In this document: one piece after another, positions 7,989 to 21,021 of the stretch
Layout: the number at the start of each line of letters is the position of its first letter
Numbering within the stretch: position 1 is the first letter of the stretch
Source: Serratia rubidaea
Lineage (GTDB): Bacteria; Pseudomonadota; Gammaproteobacteria; Enterobacterales; Enterobacteriaceae
Reading direction: 5' to 3'
Assembly: GCA_901472405.1 (NCBI GenBank)
Contig: LR590463.1
Location: 558,001 to 622,000 of the forward strand
Length of the DNA stretch: 64,000 bases
Program-made: the position numbers and the translations under genes
Notes under the pieces: model-generated
Told to the model about the DNA's origin: nothing
Databases searched by the model: none
What the model saw: only the letters and a program-made list of their open reading frames with translations

Positions 7989-10550
7989 ATGAATAAAAAA
8001 ATAAAAATCAGCATGGTTATGTGTGGCGTTATGGCGGCGACGGGAATCCCGCCATTGAAGGCATCGAATTCCGTGCCGGTGCCCGCCGGCTTTGAGGATA
8101 TCTTTGATGCCAAACAAAACAGCATCGTTGACATTATTTATGGCGACCGCTCCATTGCATCACTGGCCGTCGAGTATGACCGCAATGACGTCCAGCTGCT
8201 TTCGCCGAACCTGATTGTCGAGCAGATTACCGCCGTCGATATGCCGCCGCTGGCCTTTACGCCGGCAGAGCTGCTCAAGAAACTGTCAGCGCCGTTAAAG
8301 CGGGTCAACCGGCAAGGGTTCACGGACGATCGGATCGTGGCCAACCTTGATGAGTCCAACAGCGTGCTGCGTCTGATCTTTCCTGCCGATTACTTTAAAT
8401 CGGACGGTAAAACCTATGACAAAACCTATATTCCGCACCGCAGCCAAGCCGGCTTTGTCCATAACCACAATATCAACTACCTGTCGGACTCCTGGGGAGA
8501 CAGCCTGAGCGTCTCGGCCAACGATACGCTGAATCTGACCGGCAACAGCTATATCAAAGGCACCTGGAGTTACTCGAAAGATATCGACTTTAACCTGGAC
8601 GAGCTGGCGCTCTATCTGGAAAGCCAGGACACGCGCTTTAAGGCGGGGCGTCAGCGCCTGAATGATAACCTGATTTCCAGTACGCCCTCCATGGCGTTCA
8701 GTTTCTTTAATTCAGTCAGCTTTGACGGCATCGCGCTGGGCTATATGGCGGACAATTATCTGGATCCCGGTTCCGGCGCCGCCTCGCCGGTCAGCCTGTA
8801 TCTGCCGCAATCGGGTACGGTTGAGGTCTATCGCAACGGGCGGATGATCGATCTGCAGCAGTTCTCCGCCGGTCTGCAGTATCTGGATACCCGCAGCTGG
8901 CCGAGCGGCGGCTATGACGTGGTGCTGGTGTCCCGGCTGGCCAACGGCGCGCGGGAAGAGAAAGTGCAGCCCTTTTTACAAACGCAACGGGATGTTCCGC
9001 TCGGGCGATCTGGAATATCTGGTGCAGGGGGGGCGCTATGATCAGCGTCAGGGGCGGCTCTCCTCCCGCACATACACGGGCAACTGCCGGCAGTGTAATT
9101 TTTGGGAGCAAGACGTCGCCGATAACTATTTCGTCAGCGCCATTGCGGGCTATACCACCGAGTCTGCGCTCTCTCTGGGGGGCGGCCTGATGATGGATGA
9201 CGACCTGAATTATGCCAATGCCAGCGTTGATATCCCGGTGAATACCTGGATTGCCGAGCGGCTCTACCTGGACGGTATTTACGGCGATCGGGGCAGTTAC
9301 GGCTATCAGGCCGGCATCACGAAAAACTTTTATCGACTGGGCCTGAATCTGAGCTACCGGGATAACCGCTTTCACGGCGACCGGCAGGACTTCCGCCGTT
9401 TCGGCATCGTGCCCGCCTATGACTATAGCTACCTGCAGTTCAGCGCCAATACTTTTCTACCCTGGGATATCGGGCTGGGTGTGAACTTCGGCATAAATAC
9501 GCTTTATCAGGACTATGGCCGCCAGAATAAGAATAAATTTGAAACCTGGGATGTAAACCTGAGCCGCGATTTTTCGCTGGTGGACGATATGAACCTGCGG
9601 GTGGATCTCGGCTACCACCGCGGCGTTAATGCTTTTGTTAATCGTCAGTCGCGCAACAGCAGCAGTGAGGATCGCGTTTTTGCCCAGTTTACGCTGGGAA
9701 TGCGCGAGCGCAGTTATAACCACTACCAGTCTCTGTACTTACGCTCCCGCCTCAGCGGCGATGGCGGCGACAACAATATCTACAGCGCCGACTATGCCTG
9801 AATCTGGACAACCCGGGCTTCGATCGCGGCGGCAAATACACCCTGAACGCAGGCGTTAACCATGGCCCCGACGGCGAAAACAACGCCAGCGCGGGGATGA
9901 TGGTGAACAATCGTCTGGGCTACAGCGCCGCCGGTTTCTCCCGTTCGTTTGGTCAGGATCATTATCAGCAATATTACCTCTCGCAGCGCGGCGGGTTTGC
10001 CGTTGGCGACGGTGAGATAGCGCTGGGGCAGGGAGACGGCGCGGCCGCGTTGATTGTTGACGCGACGGCGTTGCCGGAAGGCGACTTTTTTGAGGCGCGC
10101 AACCGCAATGCGCAGCCGGTGGTGGTGAAGGGGGGGCAAAAGACGGTGCTGACCGTGAACCCCTACCAGAAGGTCGATCCGCGCGTTGAACAGGTATTTA
10201 CCGGTAAGACCAACGCGTTCTACAACCTGAGCGTTGAGGCGCCGTCCACCTGGGTGATGCCGGGGCAGGTTTATCGGGTCAAGGTTTCCGCCACGCGTAA
10301 CCAGACGGCGACCGGCCGGCTCTATGCGGATGGACGGCCGCTGGTGAATGCCAGAGTGGTGGGCGGCAATGCGGTATCGGATGAGGAAGGGCTGTTTGTC
10401 GGGGATTTCACTCTGAAGACGGATGAACGCCTGACGTCGTTAACCGTTAAAAAAGAGGGTCAGAACTACGTTTGCCCGTTGCTGGAGCAAAACGTCAGGA
10501 TGACCCAGGGCATTATGCAGATTCGTGAGGTTAATTGTGAAGTTCAGTAA
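7989..10550 (+). CDS. CS1-type fimbrial outer-membrane usher, two frameshifts
   Basis: The outer-membrane pore that assembles and exports the fimbria. It is read in three pieces: 7989 to about 8975, then to about 9797, then to 10550. One extra T in T5 at 8973-8977 and one missing C near 9797 explain the breaks. The corrected protein is 853 residues, typical for alpha ushers. A signal peptide, an N-terminal periplasmic domain, a barrel with many alternating aromatic strands, and a C-terminal domain with carboxypeptidase-like beta folds (TGRLYADGRPLVNARV) can be followed. The chaperone gene overlaps its end. Confidence 0.88.
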
Positions 10551-11253
10551 GTGGGCGGCAGTGTCGTTGGGGTTGATGGGGCTGGCGGCGCTGAACAGCG
10601 CGCGAGCGATTGAGGTTTTCCCGGTGGTGAAAGAGATCCGCGAAGAGACGCCGCGTGATAATTACATCACCGTGAAATCCATGTATCAGGCCAAAGACAG
10701 CGTGACGGGCAACGATACCAATAAGCAGAGGTATGAGTTTGTCACCCTGGAACTGTTCTATGTGCCGAATCCGGGGGATGGTGAAGAACAGCGGGTCAAG
10801 GTGTTGGGCTCGGCGGATCCGAAGCTGGTGTTTTCACCGACCCGGCTGGTGGTCCCTTACGGCGAAGAGCGTAAGGTGCGCATTATGCCGCTGAAACCGG
10901 TGGATAAAGAGCAGGTGTATCGCCTGCGGGTGCGCCCCAGCTACCCGGAGCAGGAGCTGGATAAAGGTAAGGTGCGTTTTGCGATCGGCTATGACGTCCT
11001 GCTGCGTTACCTGCCTACCGGCGAGCATCGGCAGGGCGTTACGCTGAGCTGCAATGGGCGGCAGTGGACGTTGACGGCGACCGGCAATGTGCGCAGTGAG
11101 TTGCACAACCTGGTGGTCGACGGGCGTCAATCCGTCGGTCAGTTTAACGTCTATCCGGGGCACAGCCGCCAGCTGACGGTGAGTCGCAAACTGGCGTTTG
11201 AACTGAATAACAAACTGCAGGTGTACGAACAGTGCCAGCGTAAGGAGCCATAA
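10537..11253 (+). CDS. alpha-fimbrial periplasmic chaperone
   Basis: A 238-residue secreted protein with the immunoglobulin-like layout of CS1-type chaperones. The signal peptide ends near SARA; a strand rich in hydrophobics follows the ETPRDNYI segment, then SPTRLVVPYGEERKVRI, which matches the chaperone G1 region (P-x-R-x-x-x-P pattern). GTG 10537 is chosen over GTG 10525 because GAGG lies about seven bases upstream of the later codon. It overlaps the usher end and touches the next gene (ATAATG). Confidence 0.8.
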   Translation: MKFSKWAAVSLGLMGLAALNSARAIEVFPVVKEIREETPRDNYITVKSMYQAKDSVTGNDTNKQRYEFVTLELFYVPNPGDGEEQRVKVLGSADPKLVFSPTRLVVPYGEERKVRIMPLKPVDKEQVYRLRVRPSYPEQELDKGKVRFAIGYDVLLRYLPTGEHRQGVTLSCNGRQWTLTATGNVRSELHNLVVDGRQSVGQFNVYPGHSRQLTVSRKLAFELNNKLQVYEQCQRKEP

Positions 11254-12143
11254 TGCGAACCCGGTATGTATTACTGGCGCTGTTGCCTGCGCTGGCGCAG
11301 GCCGATGGCGCGCTGGTGCTGCAGCCGCAGCCTGACGGAACCCTGATGACGTTTACCGAGGGCAGCGCCGGCGCGGGCGCCAAAGACGTGCTGAGCTTTA
11401 CGCAAACGGCGGGCAAGGCGTTAGCGGTACAGATTATGCCCGCCGGCGCGGGGCGCTGCGCCGACGGCGTGCTCTCACTGGATCCGTTGCGGCTGACGTT
11501 TAGTTTTGCCAAAGACGGGCGGCGGCTGTCGTGCGGTGAGCCGGTGCAGCTGGCGGCGGCGGATCAACCGCAGCGGGTCGCCGTCAGGGTGGAGAATAAT
11601 GCGACGGCGCGCGGCGTCGACTGGTGGGGGAATCTCGGCGACGGAATGCGCCAGCCGCTGGGCAGCGTCAGCTTCAGCCTGGAAGGCGGAGACGCCGATA
11701 CCTATCCACTGTACCTCGACCTGAGCGTGCTCCGGACGCAGGCGGCCACGGTGACGGCGGCTTTCAGCAAACCGGAGATGCGGCTGGGCATGGTCGGTGA
11801 GCTGAATAATGTGAATGCCTCGACGCAGTTGCGCATCAGCAAAACGCGACAGGCCGATGAGGCCGCGCTGCCCTATGCGCTGACCTTCGAATCGGCCCAG
11901 CAGCAGGATAATCAATATCGTCTGCGCGCGTCGTCCGGTGAAGCTTATATCCCTTACCAGATCAGCGTGGGCGGCAAAGAAGTGGCGCCGGACAGCGCTT
12001 ACCACGGACAGATCCCGGCGGGAGAGGCGACATCCGACGTCCTGGACGTGCAGTTTTCGCTACAGGGGCGCGCCACCCGCGGGCTGGCGGCGGGCGTACG
12101 GCTGCTGGATACGGTGACGGCGGTGATTACGCCGGGAAGCTAA
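11253..12143 (+). CDS. putative fimbrial tip or minor subunit
   Basis: A 296-residue secreted protein with a short signal peptide (ALAQA) and a beta-rich chain that has one central cysteine pair (RCADG and SCGEP). Its position after the chaperone, and its size, roughly that of a two-domain adhesin, suggest a tip or initiator subunit, as CooD is in CS1. I do not recognise a receptor-binding domain. The start overlaps the chaperone stop. Confidence 0.65.
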   Translation: MRTRYVLLALLPALAQADGALVLQPQPDGTLMTFTEGSAGAGAKDVLSFTQTAGKALAVQIMPAGAGRCADGVLSLDPLRLTFSFAKDGRRLSCGEPVQLAAADQPQRVAVRVENNATARGVDWWGNLGDGMRQPLGSVSFSLEGGDADTYPLYLDLSVLRTQAATVTAAFSKPEMRLGMVGELNNVNASTQLRISKTRQADEAALPYALTFESAQQQDNQYRLRASSGEAYIPYQISVGGKEVAPDSAYHGQIPAGEATSDVLDVQFSLQGRATRGLAAGVRLLDTVTAVITPGS

Positions 12144-12156
12144 AAGGAGCATCAGG

Positions 12157-12663
12157 ATGCAATATCAATATTTGCCGGTAATACTGGCGGTGATGTTAAT
12201 CAGCCCGCCCCTGGCGGCTGAAACGGTAAAAACCTCCATCGACGTGCAGGCGGAAATCAGCACCAGCGTACGCGTATATGTGGAGGGCAAAGATGTCACG
12301 AACAACGCTATCGCCCTCAAACTGCAGGATAAAGCCGGCTATATGTACGGCGTTACCCCGGTATTTCAGTTTGTCGGCAATGCCAGCGGCGTGTCCCTGT
12401 CGTTGCAGGCGCCGGCCAGCGGCGGCCTGGTATCGGAAAATAACGACATCATGAAGATCAATACCGCCTGGATCCGGGTCGACGGCGGTGAGGTTTCCAC
12501 CTCGTATCCGCTGAATAACCAAAAGGTGTACCCAACCCTGCAGGATATTGACGACCCGCAAAAAGGGGTGAAGGTGCGCTTTTCATCCGCCCAGCGCAGC
12601 GAAACTTACCCACTGGGAAGCTATAGCGGAACCTATGAGGTGATCGTGACGCCATCGATATAG
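12157..12663 (+). CDS. alpha-fimbrial minor pilin
   Basis: A 168-residue secreted protein with a signal peptide ending near LAA. The C-terminus (VRFSSAQRS, PLGSYSGTYEVIVTPSI) matches that of the second operon gene at 7458-7973. AAAGGAG lies upstream of the ATG. It is the last gene of the fimbrial operon and is followed by a hairpin at 12698-12715. Probably a minor structural subunit. Confidence 0.75.
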   Translation: MQYQYLPVILAVMLISPPLAAETVKTSIDVQAEISTSVRVYVEGKDVTNNAIALKLQDKAGYMYGVTPVFQFVGNASGVSLSLQAPASGGLVSENNDIMKINTAWIRVDGGEVSTSYPLNNQKVYPTLQDIDDPQKGVKVRFSSAQRSETYPLGSYSGTYEVIVTPSI

Positions 12664-12697
12664 CATCACTCGCGGCGTGTCAGCCATGCAAGTCAAC

Positions 12698-12715
12698 GCA
12701 GCCCTGGCGGGCTGC
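12698..12715. terminator. hairpin between convergent fimbrial and bgl units
   Basis: GCAGCCC and GGGCTGC form a 7-bp stem with a TGGC loop, located between the end of the fimbrial operon (plus) and the end of bglB (minus). It can serve both strands. T-tracts on either side are short, so termination strength is uncertain. Confidence 0.5.
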
Positions 12716-12722
12716 GAATTCC

Positions 12723-16026
<3,304 letters not shown>

Positions 16027-16072
16027 TCAGGGCGTTTCCTTGGTGAGTCCTGGCTGAGGCTGAATAAAATGC

Positions 16073-16147
16073 AAAAAAAAACCTAAGAAACCTGCGCGCC
16101 GTAATGGCGACAGGTCTCTTAGGTTTTGCCTGAATCAGTAACAATCC
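16073..16147 (-). promoter_or_regulatory. BglG-type antiterminator site and terminator, bglF leader
   Basis: On the minus strand the RNA contains GGATTGTTACTGATTCAGG then CAAAACCT (16121-16147), the ribonucleic antiterminator consensus of the bgl/sac family. It is directly followed by a terminator: a 14-bp stem with one mismatch (16111-16124 with 16081-16094) and a run of U (16073-16081). The last bases of the antiterminator are the first bases of the terminator stem, so the two folds exclude each other. This is the E. coli bgl arrangement. Confidence 0.92.
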
Positions 16148-16206
16148 CAGAATGGGAGCAAAATACCCCCGGCCATGTCTAGCGTCCAGCGGGCAAAACA
16201 TTATTC

Positions 16207-16222
16207 TGTGATGAGGATCAAG
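16207..16222. promoter_or_regulatory. possible CRP site for the bglF promoter
   Basis: TGTGA-N6-TCAAG, a good left half and weak right half of a CRP site, about 60 bases upstream of the bglF antiterminator. Bgl operons are usually catabolite-controlled. Weak evidence from a single motif. Confidence 0.35.
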
Positions 16223-16384
16223 ATATAATCGCGGACGAGCGCCGATTACCGGCGGGTGAATAGAAATATCCGATATTTTTCCGGGCGTGTATTATTATTT
16301 TTTTTAACGTCACCAAGGGTGGAAATAAATAACTATTCTTTTAACGCGTTATTTTTATACGGGCCGCTAGCCGGGGGCGGATGA

Positions 16385-16403
16385 TATGAGAACGATCACA
16401 TTT
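16385..16403. promoter_or_regulatory. possible CRP site upstream of the phosphatase leader
   Basis: Read on the minus strand the sequence is AAATGTGATCGTTCTCATA, close to the CRP consensus (TGTGA-N6-TCACA, with TCATA in the right half). It lies about 65 bases before the antiterminator at 16468, a distance that fits activation of a promoter between them. Confidence 0.45.
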
Positions 16404-16467
16404 CAGCCGCAAGGACATAAAAATGGCGTGTTATTTTATTCCGCTTGGTGTTAACTTGCCGCCAGTT

Positions 16468-16564
16468 GGATTGTTACTGTTTCTTACAGGCAAAACCTAC
16501 GCCGGATATCTGAATGCCGCCGCTGTTACCCTGCCGGCCTTCGCTATCCGGCGTAGGTTTTTTT
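16468..16564 (+). promoter_or_regulatory. BglG-type antiterminator site and terminator before the phosphatase gene
   Basis: GGATTGTTACTG, a short spacer and ACAGGCAAAACCT (16468-16498) match the bgl antiterminator. The terminator that follows has a perfect 15-bp stem (16494-16508 with 16545-16559) and a run of eight T. The two structures overlap in AACCT. The arrangement is the same as in front of bglF and bglG, so transcription of the phosphatase-porin unit should depend on an active BglG-type protein. Confidence 0.92.
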
Positions 16565-16613
16565 GTTTCTGCTCTGCACCAGGGAAAACTTTACCTCAGG
16601 AAGGAATTAAAAA

Positions 16614-17402
16614 ATGAAAAAATGGTTAGCGGCACTGATTTTATGCACCAGTACGGCGGTCGGCGCGGCGGAAAATACGCCGCCGCAGACTGACGAGGCG
16701 ATCACCATCTATTTCGCCCGTCATGGCAAAACGCTGTTTAACACCTTCGACCGCGTTCAGGGCTGGGCGGATTCGCCGCTGACCGAAGACGGCATCCGCG
16801 TGGCGCGCTATCTGGGCGAGGGGCTGAAGGGCATCAAGTTTGACAGCTATTACTCCAGCGACGCCGGCCGCCAGCGTGAAACCATGGCGGTGATTTTACG
16901 CCAGGCGGGCGTCAAGGATTACCAGCTGATCGAGCTGCCCGGCCTGCGCGAGGCCTTCTTCGGCGGCTTTGAGGGCGGCTGGAATAAAGATATGGCGGAC
17001 GCCGGCGCGCGGCAGCTGGGGATGAAGGACGGCGGCGAGCTGTTCAGTAAAATGAAGGCGGGCGAGCTGACGCAGGACCAGAGTCAGAACGCGCTGGCCG
17101 CGGCGGACCCGAAAGGGCTGACGGAAAACTACCAGCAGGTGAAGCAGCGCACGCAGGCGGCGCTGCATACCATCGTGGATAACGCCAAGGCACGCGGTGA
17201 GAAGAACGTGCTGGCGATCTCCTCCGGTACCTCCATGCAGATTATGATTTCCGACCTGACCACGGATCCGGCCAGAAACAAGCCGCTGTCCAACGCCGCG
17301 GTGGTCAAAGTGGTTTATCAGAACGGTAAATATACGGTGCCGGAAATTGGCTCGATGAAATATGTCGAAGCCGGTAAGCAGGCGTTAGATAATAATAAAT
17401 AA
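16614..17402 (+). CDS. periplasmic histidine-phosphatase-fold protein lacking the second histidine
   Basis: A 262-residue exported protein (signal peptide ending near GAA, residues 17-19) of histidine phosphatase branch 1. Visible family motifs: RHG at residues 36-38, SSDAGRQRET, and LREAFFGGFEG with the acid residue. The position of the second catalytic histidine, normally in V-S-H-G, reads I-S-S-G with serine at about residue 204. Activity may therefore be altered or lost. A Shine-Dalgarno AGGAATT precedes the ATG. It is the first gene after a bgl antiterminator and is followed by a porin, which suggests a part in sugar-phosphate or glucoside use. Confidence 0.85.
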   Translation: MKKWLAALILCTSTAVGAAENTPPQTDEAITIYFARHGKTLFNTFDRVQGWADSPLTEDGIRVARYLGEGLKGIKFDSYYSSDAGRQRETMAVILRQAGVKDYQLIELPGLREAFFGGFEGGWNKDMADAGARQLGMKDGGELFSKMKAGELTQDQSQNALAAADPKGLTENYQQVKQRTQAALHTIVDNAKARGEKNVLAISSGTSMQIMISDLTTDPARNKPLSNAAVVKVVYQNGKYTVPEIGSMKYVEAGKQALDNNK

Positions 17403-17492
17403 TTATAAATACAATTAAACATTACAAGGACGAATAGGCCAGGGGAAATACTCCTGGCCGGGGTTGCTACGATTATACTCTGGGGATTAATA

Positions 17493-18836
17493 ATGAAACT
17501 TAATTTATTAACCATCGCGTTAGCGGTATGGGTTATTCCCGTCTGCGCCTGGTCGTCAGTCGATACGCGGATGCAGGAAAAGGATGTTATTGACCGGGTG
17601 CTGGCGGACCCTTTTTTTAATCAGTCGCAGATGACGCTGTCGCTGAAAAATTACTGGAAATATCTGAAGGAAGACAACACCGATCCGAAAAAGGTGCATA
17701 ACGCCTGGGGGCAGGGCGTAGCCGTGGATTATCAGTCCGGCTATTTTGCCGATACCCTTGGCGTGGACGTCACCTATTATGGTGCGGTCAAGCTGGGGGC
17801 CAGCGATTATTTCAACACCCGCGGCGTGCTGTATAACAACGGCAGCGGCAATGATAAAAGTAACGCCGAAGGCTACAGCAAATTCGGCCAGCGCAACCTG
17901 AAGCTGAAATCCTCGCTGGCGGGCGCGCAGCTGCACGCCCGCTGGGGCTGGCAGACGATGAAAAACGTCGGCGTAATCTCCAACTCTACGCGCCTGTCGC
18001 CCATTACCTATCTGGGCTGGCTGGGCTCGGTCAACTATGATGCGCTGACCCTGCGCGGCGCCTATATCGAAAGCTCCATGGACCGTAACTCGCCGGATAA
18101 AAAGCGTTTTCAGACCAATAGCGGCAACTATATCAACCACATCGCCAGCGGCGACCTGCTGTGGAAAAGCGACGGACTGAGCCTGCAGTACGGCTACGGT
18201 GAAAGCGATAACTATCTGCGCCGCCAGTTGCTGATAGCCCAGCTGATGCCGAGCAAACGGCTGAAAGTCGGCGCACAGGTTTACGGCACCCGCGCGCTGG
18301 AGGCGTACAAAGCGATGCCGGCCGGCAAGCGTGACTTCGATCGCAACGCCTGGCACTACACGCTGGAGGGCAGCTGGCGGGCGGACAATTGGAGCAGCAA
18401 GTGGGGGTTGGGCTACACCCAGGCCAGAAAAGAGCACGAGGTGGGGTTCTATCCGCGCCATATGAGTAAAAACTCCCGCGGCACCTTCGGTTCGATGGCG
18501 TTCGCCGGCGATGACTATATGCGCGACGGCGAGGTGATGCTGGCGAATATCTCGGACTATAAGCTGACGCCGGAGCTGGTGGTGGGCCTGGCCGCGATTG
18601 CCGGCCAGTTCAGCTACCGGGGCAATCACGTACGCAGCGGCGAGGTCAGCGCTTTTACCCGCTGGGCGCCTTCCCACGGCAAACTCAACAACCTGACCGT
18701 GTGGACCATGTTCGGCCCGGGTTGGTCGTATAAGGCCCGCGGCAAAACGCCGCTGTTGAACGAGGACGGCCGCTATATGCGTGCCCACACCCTCTCGTCC
18801 GAGGTGATTATCGAGTACAAATTCAAACTGTTCTGA
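17493..18836 (+). CDS. OprD-family outer-membrane porin
   Basis: A 447-residue outer-membrane protein: signal peptide (cleavage near AWS), then beta strands with alternating aromatics, a DTLGVDVTYYGAVKLG segment and a C-terminal EYKFKLF ending in phenylalanine, as in OprD/ChiP-type specific porins. It lies 90 bases after the phosphatase gene in the same unit, so it is probably under the same antitermination leader. A likely role is diffusion of beta-glucosides or related oligosaccharides into the periplasm, comparable to BglH in E. coli, but the substrate is inferred from context only. Confidence 0.85.
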   Translation: MKLNLLTIALAVWVIPVCAWSSVDTRMQEKDVIDRVLADPFFNQSQMTLSLKNYWKYLKEDNTDPKKVHNAWGQGVAVDYQSGYFADTLGVDVTYYGAVKLGASDYFNTRGVLYNNGSGNDKSNAEGYSKFGQRNLKLKSSLAGAQLHARWGWQTMKNVGVISNSTRLSPITYLGWLGSVNYDALTLRGAYIESSMDRNSPDKKRFQTNSGNYINHIASGDLLWKSDGLSLQYGYGESDNYLRRQLLIAQLMPSKRLKVGAQVYGTRALEAYKAMPAGKRDFDRNAWHYTLEGSWRADNWSSKWGLGYTQARKEHEVGFYPRHMSKNSRGTFGSMAFAGDDYMRDGEVMLANISDYKLTPELVVGLAAIAGQFSYRGNHVRSGEVSAFTRWAPSHGKLNNLTVWTMFGPGWSYKARGKTPLLNEDGRYMRAHTLSSEVIIEYKFKLF

Positions 18837-18849
18837 TCCGGACGCGATA

Positions 18850-18893
18850 GCGCCGGGAGGCGGCGGTTTTACCTGTCTGCCGGCGCGTTTTTT
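18850..18893 (+). terminator. terminator after the porin gene
   Basis: GCGCCGG and CCGGCGC can pair across a 23-base loop, which itself contains a GCGGCGG stretch, and are followed by G and six T. It separates the porin gene from the bglG leader. Confidence 0.6.
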
Positions 18894-18965
18894 ATTCGCG
18901 ATCCCGCTCACGTTTCTCCCGCTGCAAATGCCAGCGCGCGGGGGAAAATGGTAAATTGCAGGCGT

Positions 18966-19030
18966 GGATTGTTACTGCTAAACGCAGGCAAAACCTGATT
19001 TCCTGGCGTTCGCCGGGGTCAGGTTTTTTT
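18966..19030 (+). promoter_or_regulatory. BglG-type antiterminator site and terminator, bglG leader
   Basis: GGATTGTTACTGCTAAACG then CAGGCAAAACCT (18966-18996) is almost identical to the first E. coli bgl antiterminator. It runs into a terminator stem (AACCTGA with TCAGGTT, inner CCTGGCG/CGCCGGG) followed by seven T at 19024-19030. BglG therefore probably controls its own synthesis as well as the two other units. Confidence 0.92.
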
Positions 19031-19045
19031 GTTTCCGGGGTTCAG

Positions 19046-19895
<850 letters not shown>

Positions 19896-19999
19896 TCCTG
19901 CTGATACTTTTACCCGTTTTCCCCGGTTCTTAACGCACTCCACCTTATATGGCATGTCGGCAGCCGCTCTGCGCTATACCTTTCACACGCGCCGCTGTC

Positions 20000-20794
20000 T
20001 TAGAAAAACTCATCCAGCAGCCGGTAATACTCCAGCCGCGCCTCATCCGGCACGATGCCGTACGCCCGGAAAAACGGCGCCACCCAGTCGCTGCCCAGGT
20101 TGTAGCCAATGCTGCGCGACGCCAGAGCCAGATCCTGATAGCGGTCGGCACAGCCCAGCCGGCCGCAGTCGATAAAGCCGCTGAAGCGATCGCCGTCCGC
20201 CATCAGGTTGGGCAGGCACGGGTCGCCGTGGGTCACCACCCAATCTTCCGTCTCCGGCGCGGGACGCTCGGCCAGCAGCGTGGCGAACAGCTCGGCGGCG
20301 GATTTACCCAGCCGGCTGGCGTCGAAGTCCGACTCGTCCACCAGGCCGGCCTGCAGGTGCTGCTGCGCCAGCGGGATTTGCACGCTCAGGCGCTGGTCGA
20401 ACGGGCAGTCGTGGTAAGGCAGGGCGTGCAGCCGGCGCAGCGCCTGCGCCATAATGGCGACCAGCCGTTCAGGCGGCAGCGTCGGCTCTGAGGCCAGGTC
20501 TCGTCCCGGCAGGGCGCTCATCAGCAGCCAGTGATGCTCGGCGTGGCGGGTAAACTCCACCACCTCCGGCACAGCCAGCCCCTGCCGACGCATCCACTTC
20601 AGCTTTTCCACCTCGGCCGGCAGCTCGCTGAACGCATCGGCCCGTTCCGATTTTAAAAACAGATCCCCAGCGTGCCGCCGCAGGCGGAAGACGTCCGCAT
20701 CGGAGCGACCGATATGCTGCCGCTCAAGGCGGCCCTGTTCCAGCAGCGGCTGCCAGGTCGGGGGGAAGAGCGGGGTGTTTGGAGTATTTGCCAT
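20000..20794 (-). CDS. APH(3')-family aminoglycoside phosphotransferase-like kinase
   Basis: A 264-residue kinase of the aminoglycoside phosphotransferase family. It shows a nucleotide-binding N-lobe (FRLRRHAGDLFLK with the lysine), the catalytic loop THGDPCLPNLM and the metal-binding FIDCGRLGCADRYQDLAL, as in APH(3') enzymes, which are 260-270 residues long. GC content and codon use match the neighbours, which suggests a resident chromosomal gene rather than a recent acquisition. Whether it gives kanamycin/neomycin resistance cannot be told from sequence. No partner genes are adjacent. Confidence 0.85.
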   Translation of the reverse strand: MANTPNTPLFPPTWQPLLEQGRLERQHIGRSDADVFRLRRHAGDLFLKSERADAFSELPAEVEKLKWMRRQGLAVPEVVEFTRHAEHHWLLMSALPGRDLASEPTLPPERLVAIMAQALRRLHALPYHDCPFDQRLSVQIPLAQQHLQAGLVDESDFDASRLGKSAAELFATLLAERPAPETEDWVVTHGDPCLPNLMADGDRFSGFIDCGRLGCADRYQDLALASRSIGYNLGSDWVAPFFRAYGIVPDEARLEYYRLLDEFF

Positions 20795-21021
20795 AAAATC
20801 CTCTGGAGGGATGTGCCGTTTGGTTGACCGTAGCCTATGCCGAGTTATTTCCTACGATAAGATGTAATATAACGAATATATAACCATCAGTTTAGAATTA
20901 ATGGTTATAATATCTTAGCCATGTTAGAAAGCGATTAATTTATCATGTGGATAATATTGTACTTCTTGTTGTGATTTGTTTCTGTTATATATCATATGAA
21001 TTCTTTGGTGTGAGATTTTAT

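Noticed and set aside
17556-18911. A 451-residue minus frame opposite the OprD-like porin
   Set aside because: Shadow; the porin reading frame ends with a canonical barrel terminus and has a signal peptide.
20947-21021. An N-terminal membrane segment on the HNH protein from the GTG at 20947
   Set aside because: The segment is AT-driven hydrophobic sequence without a ribosome site, and nuclease-reader fusions are cytoplasmic. The ATG at 21022 starts right where the folded domain should begin. Left as an alternative only.
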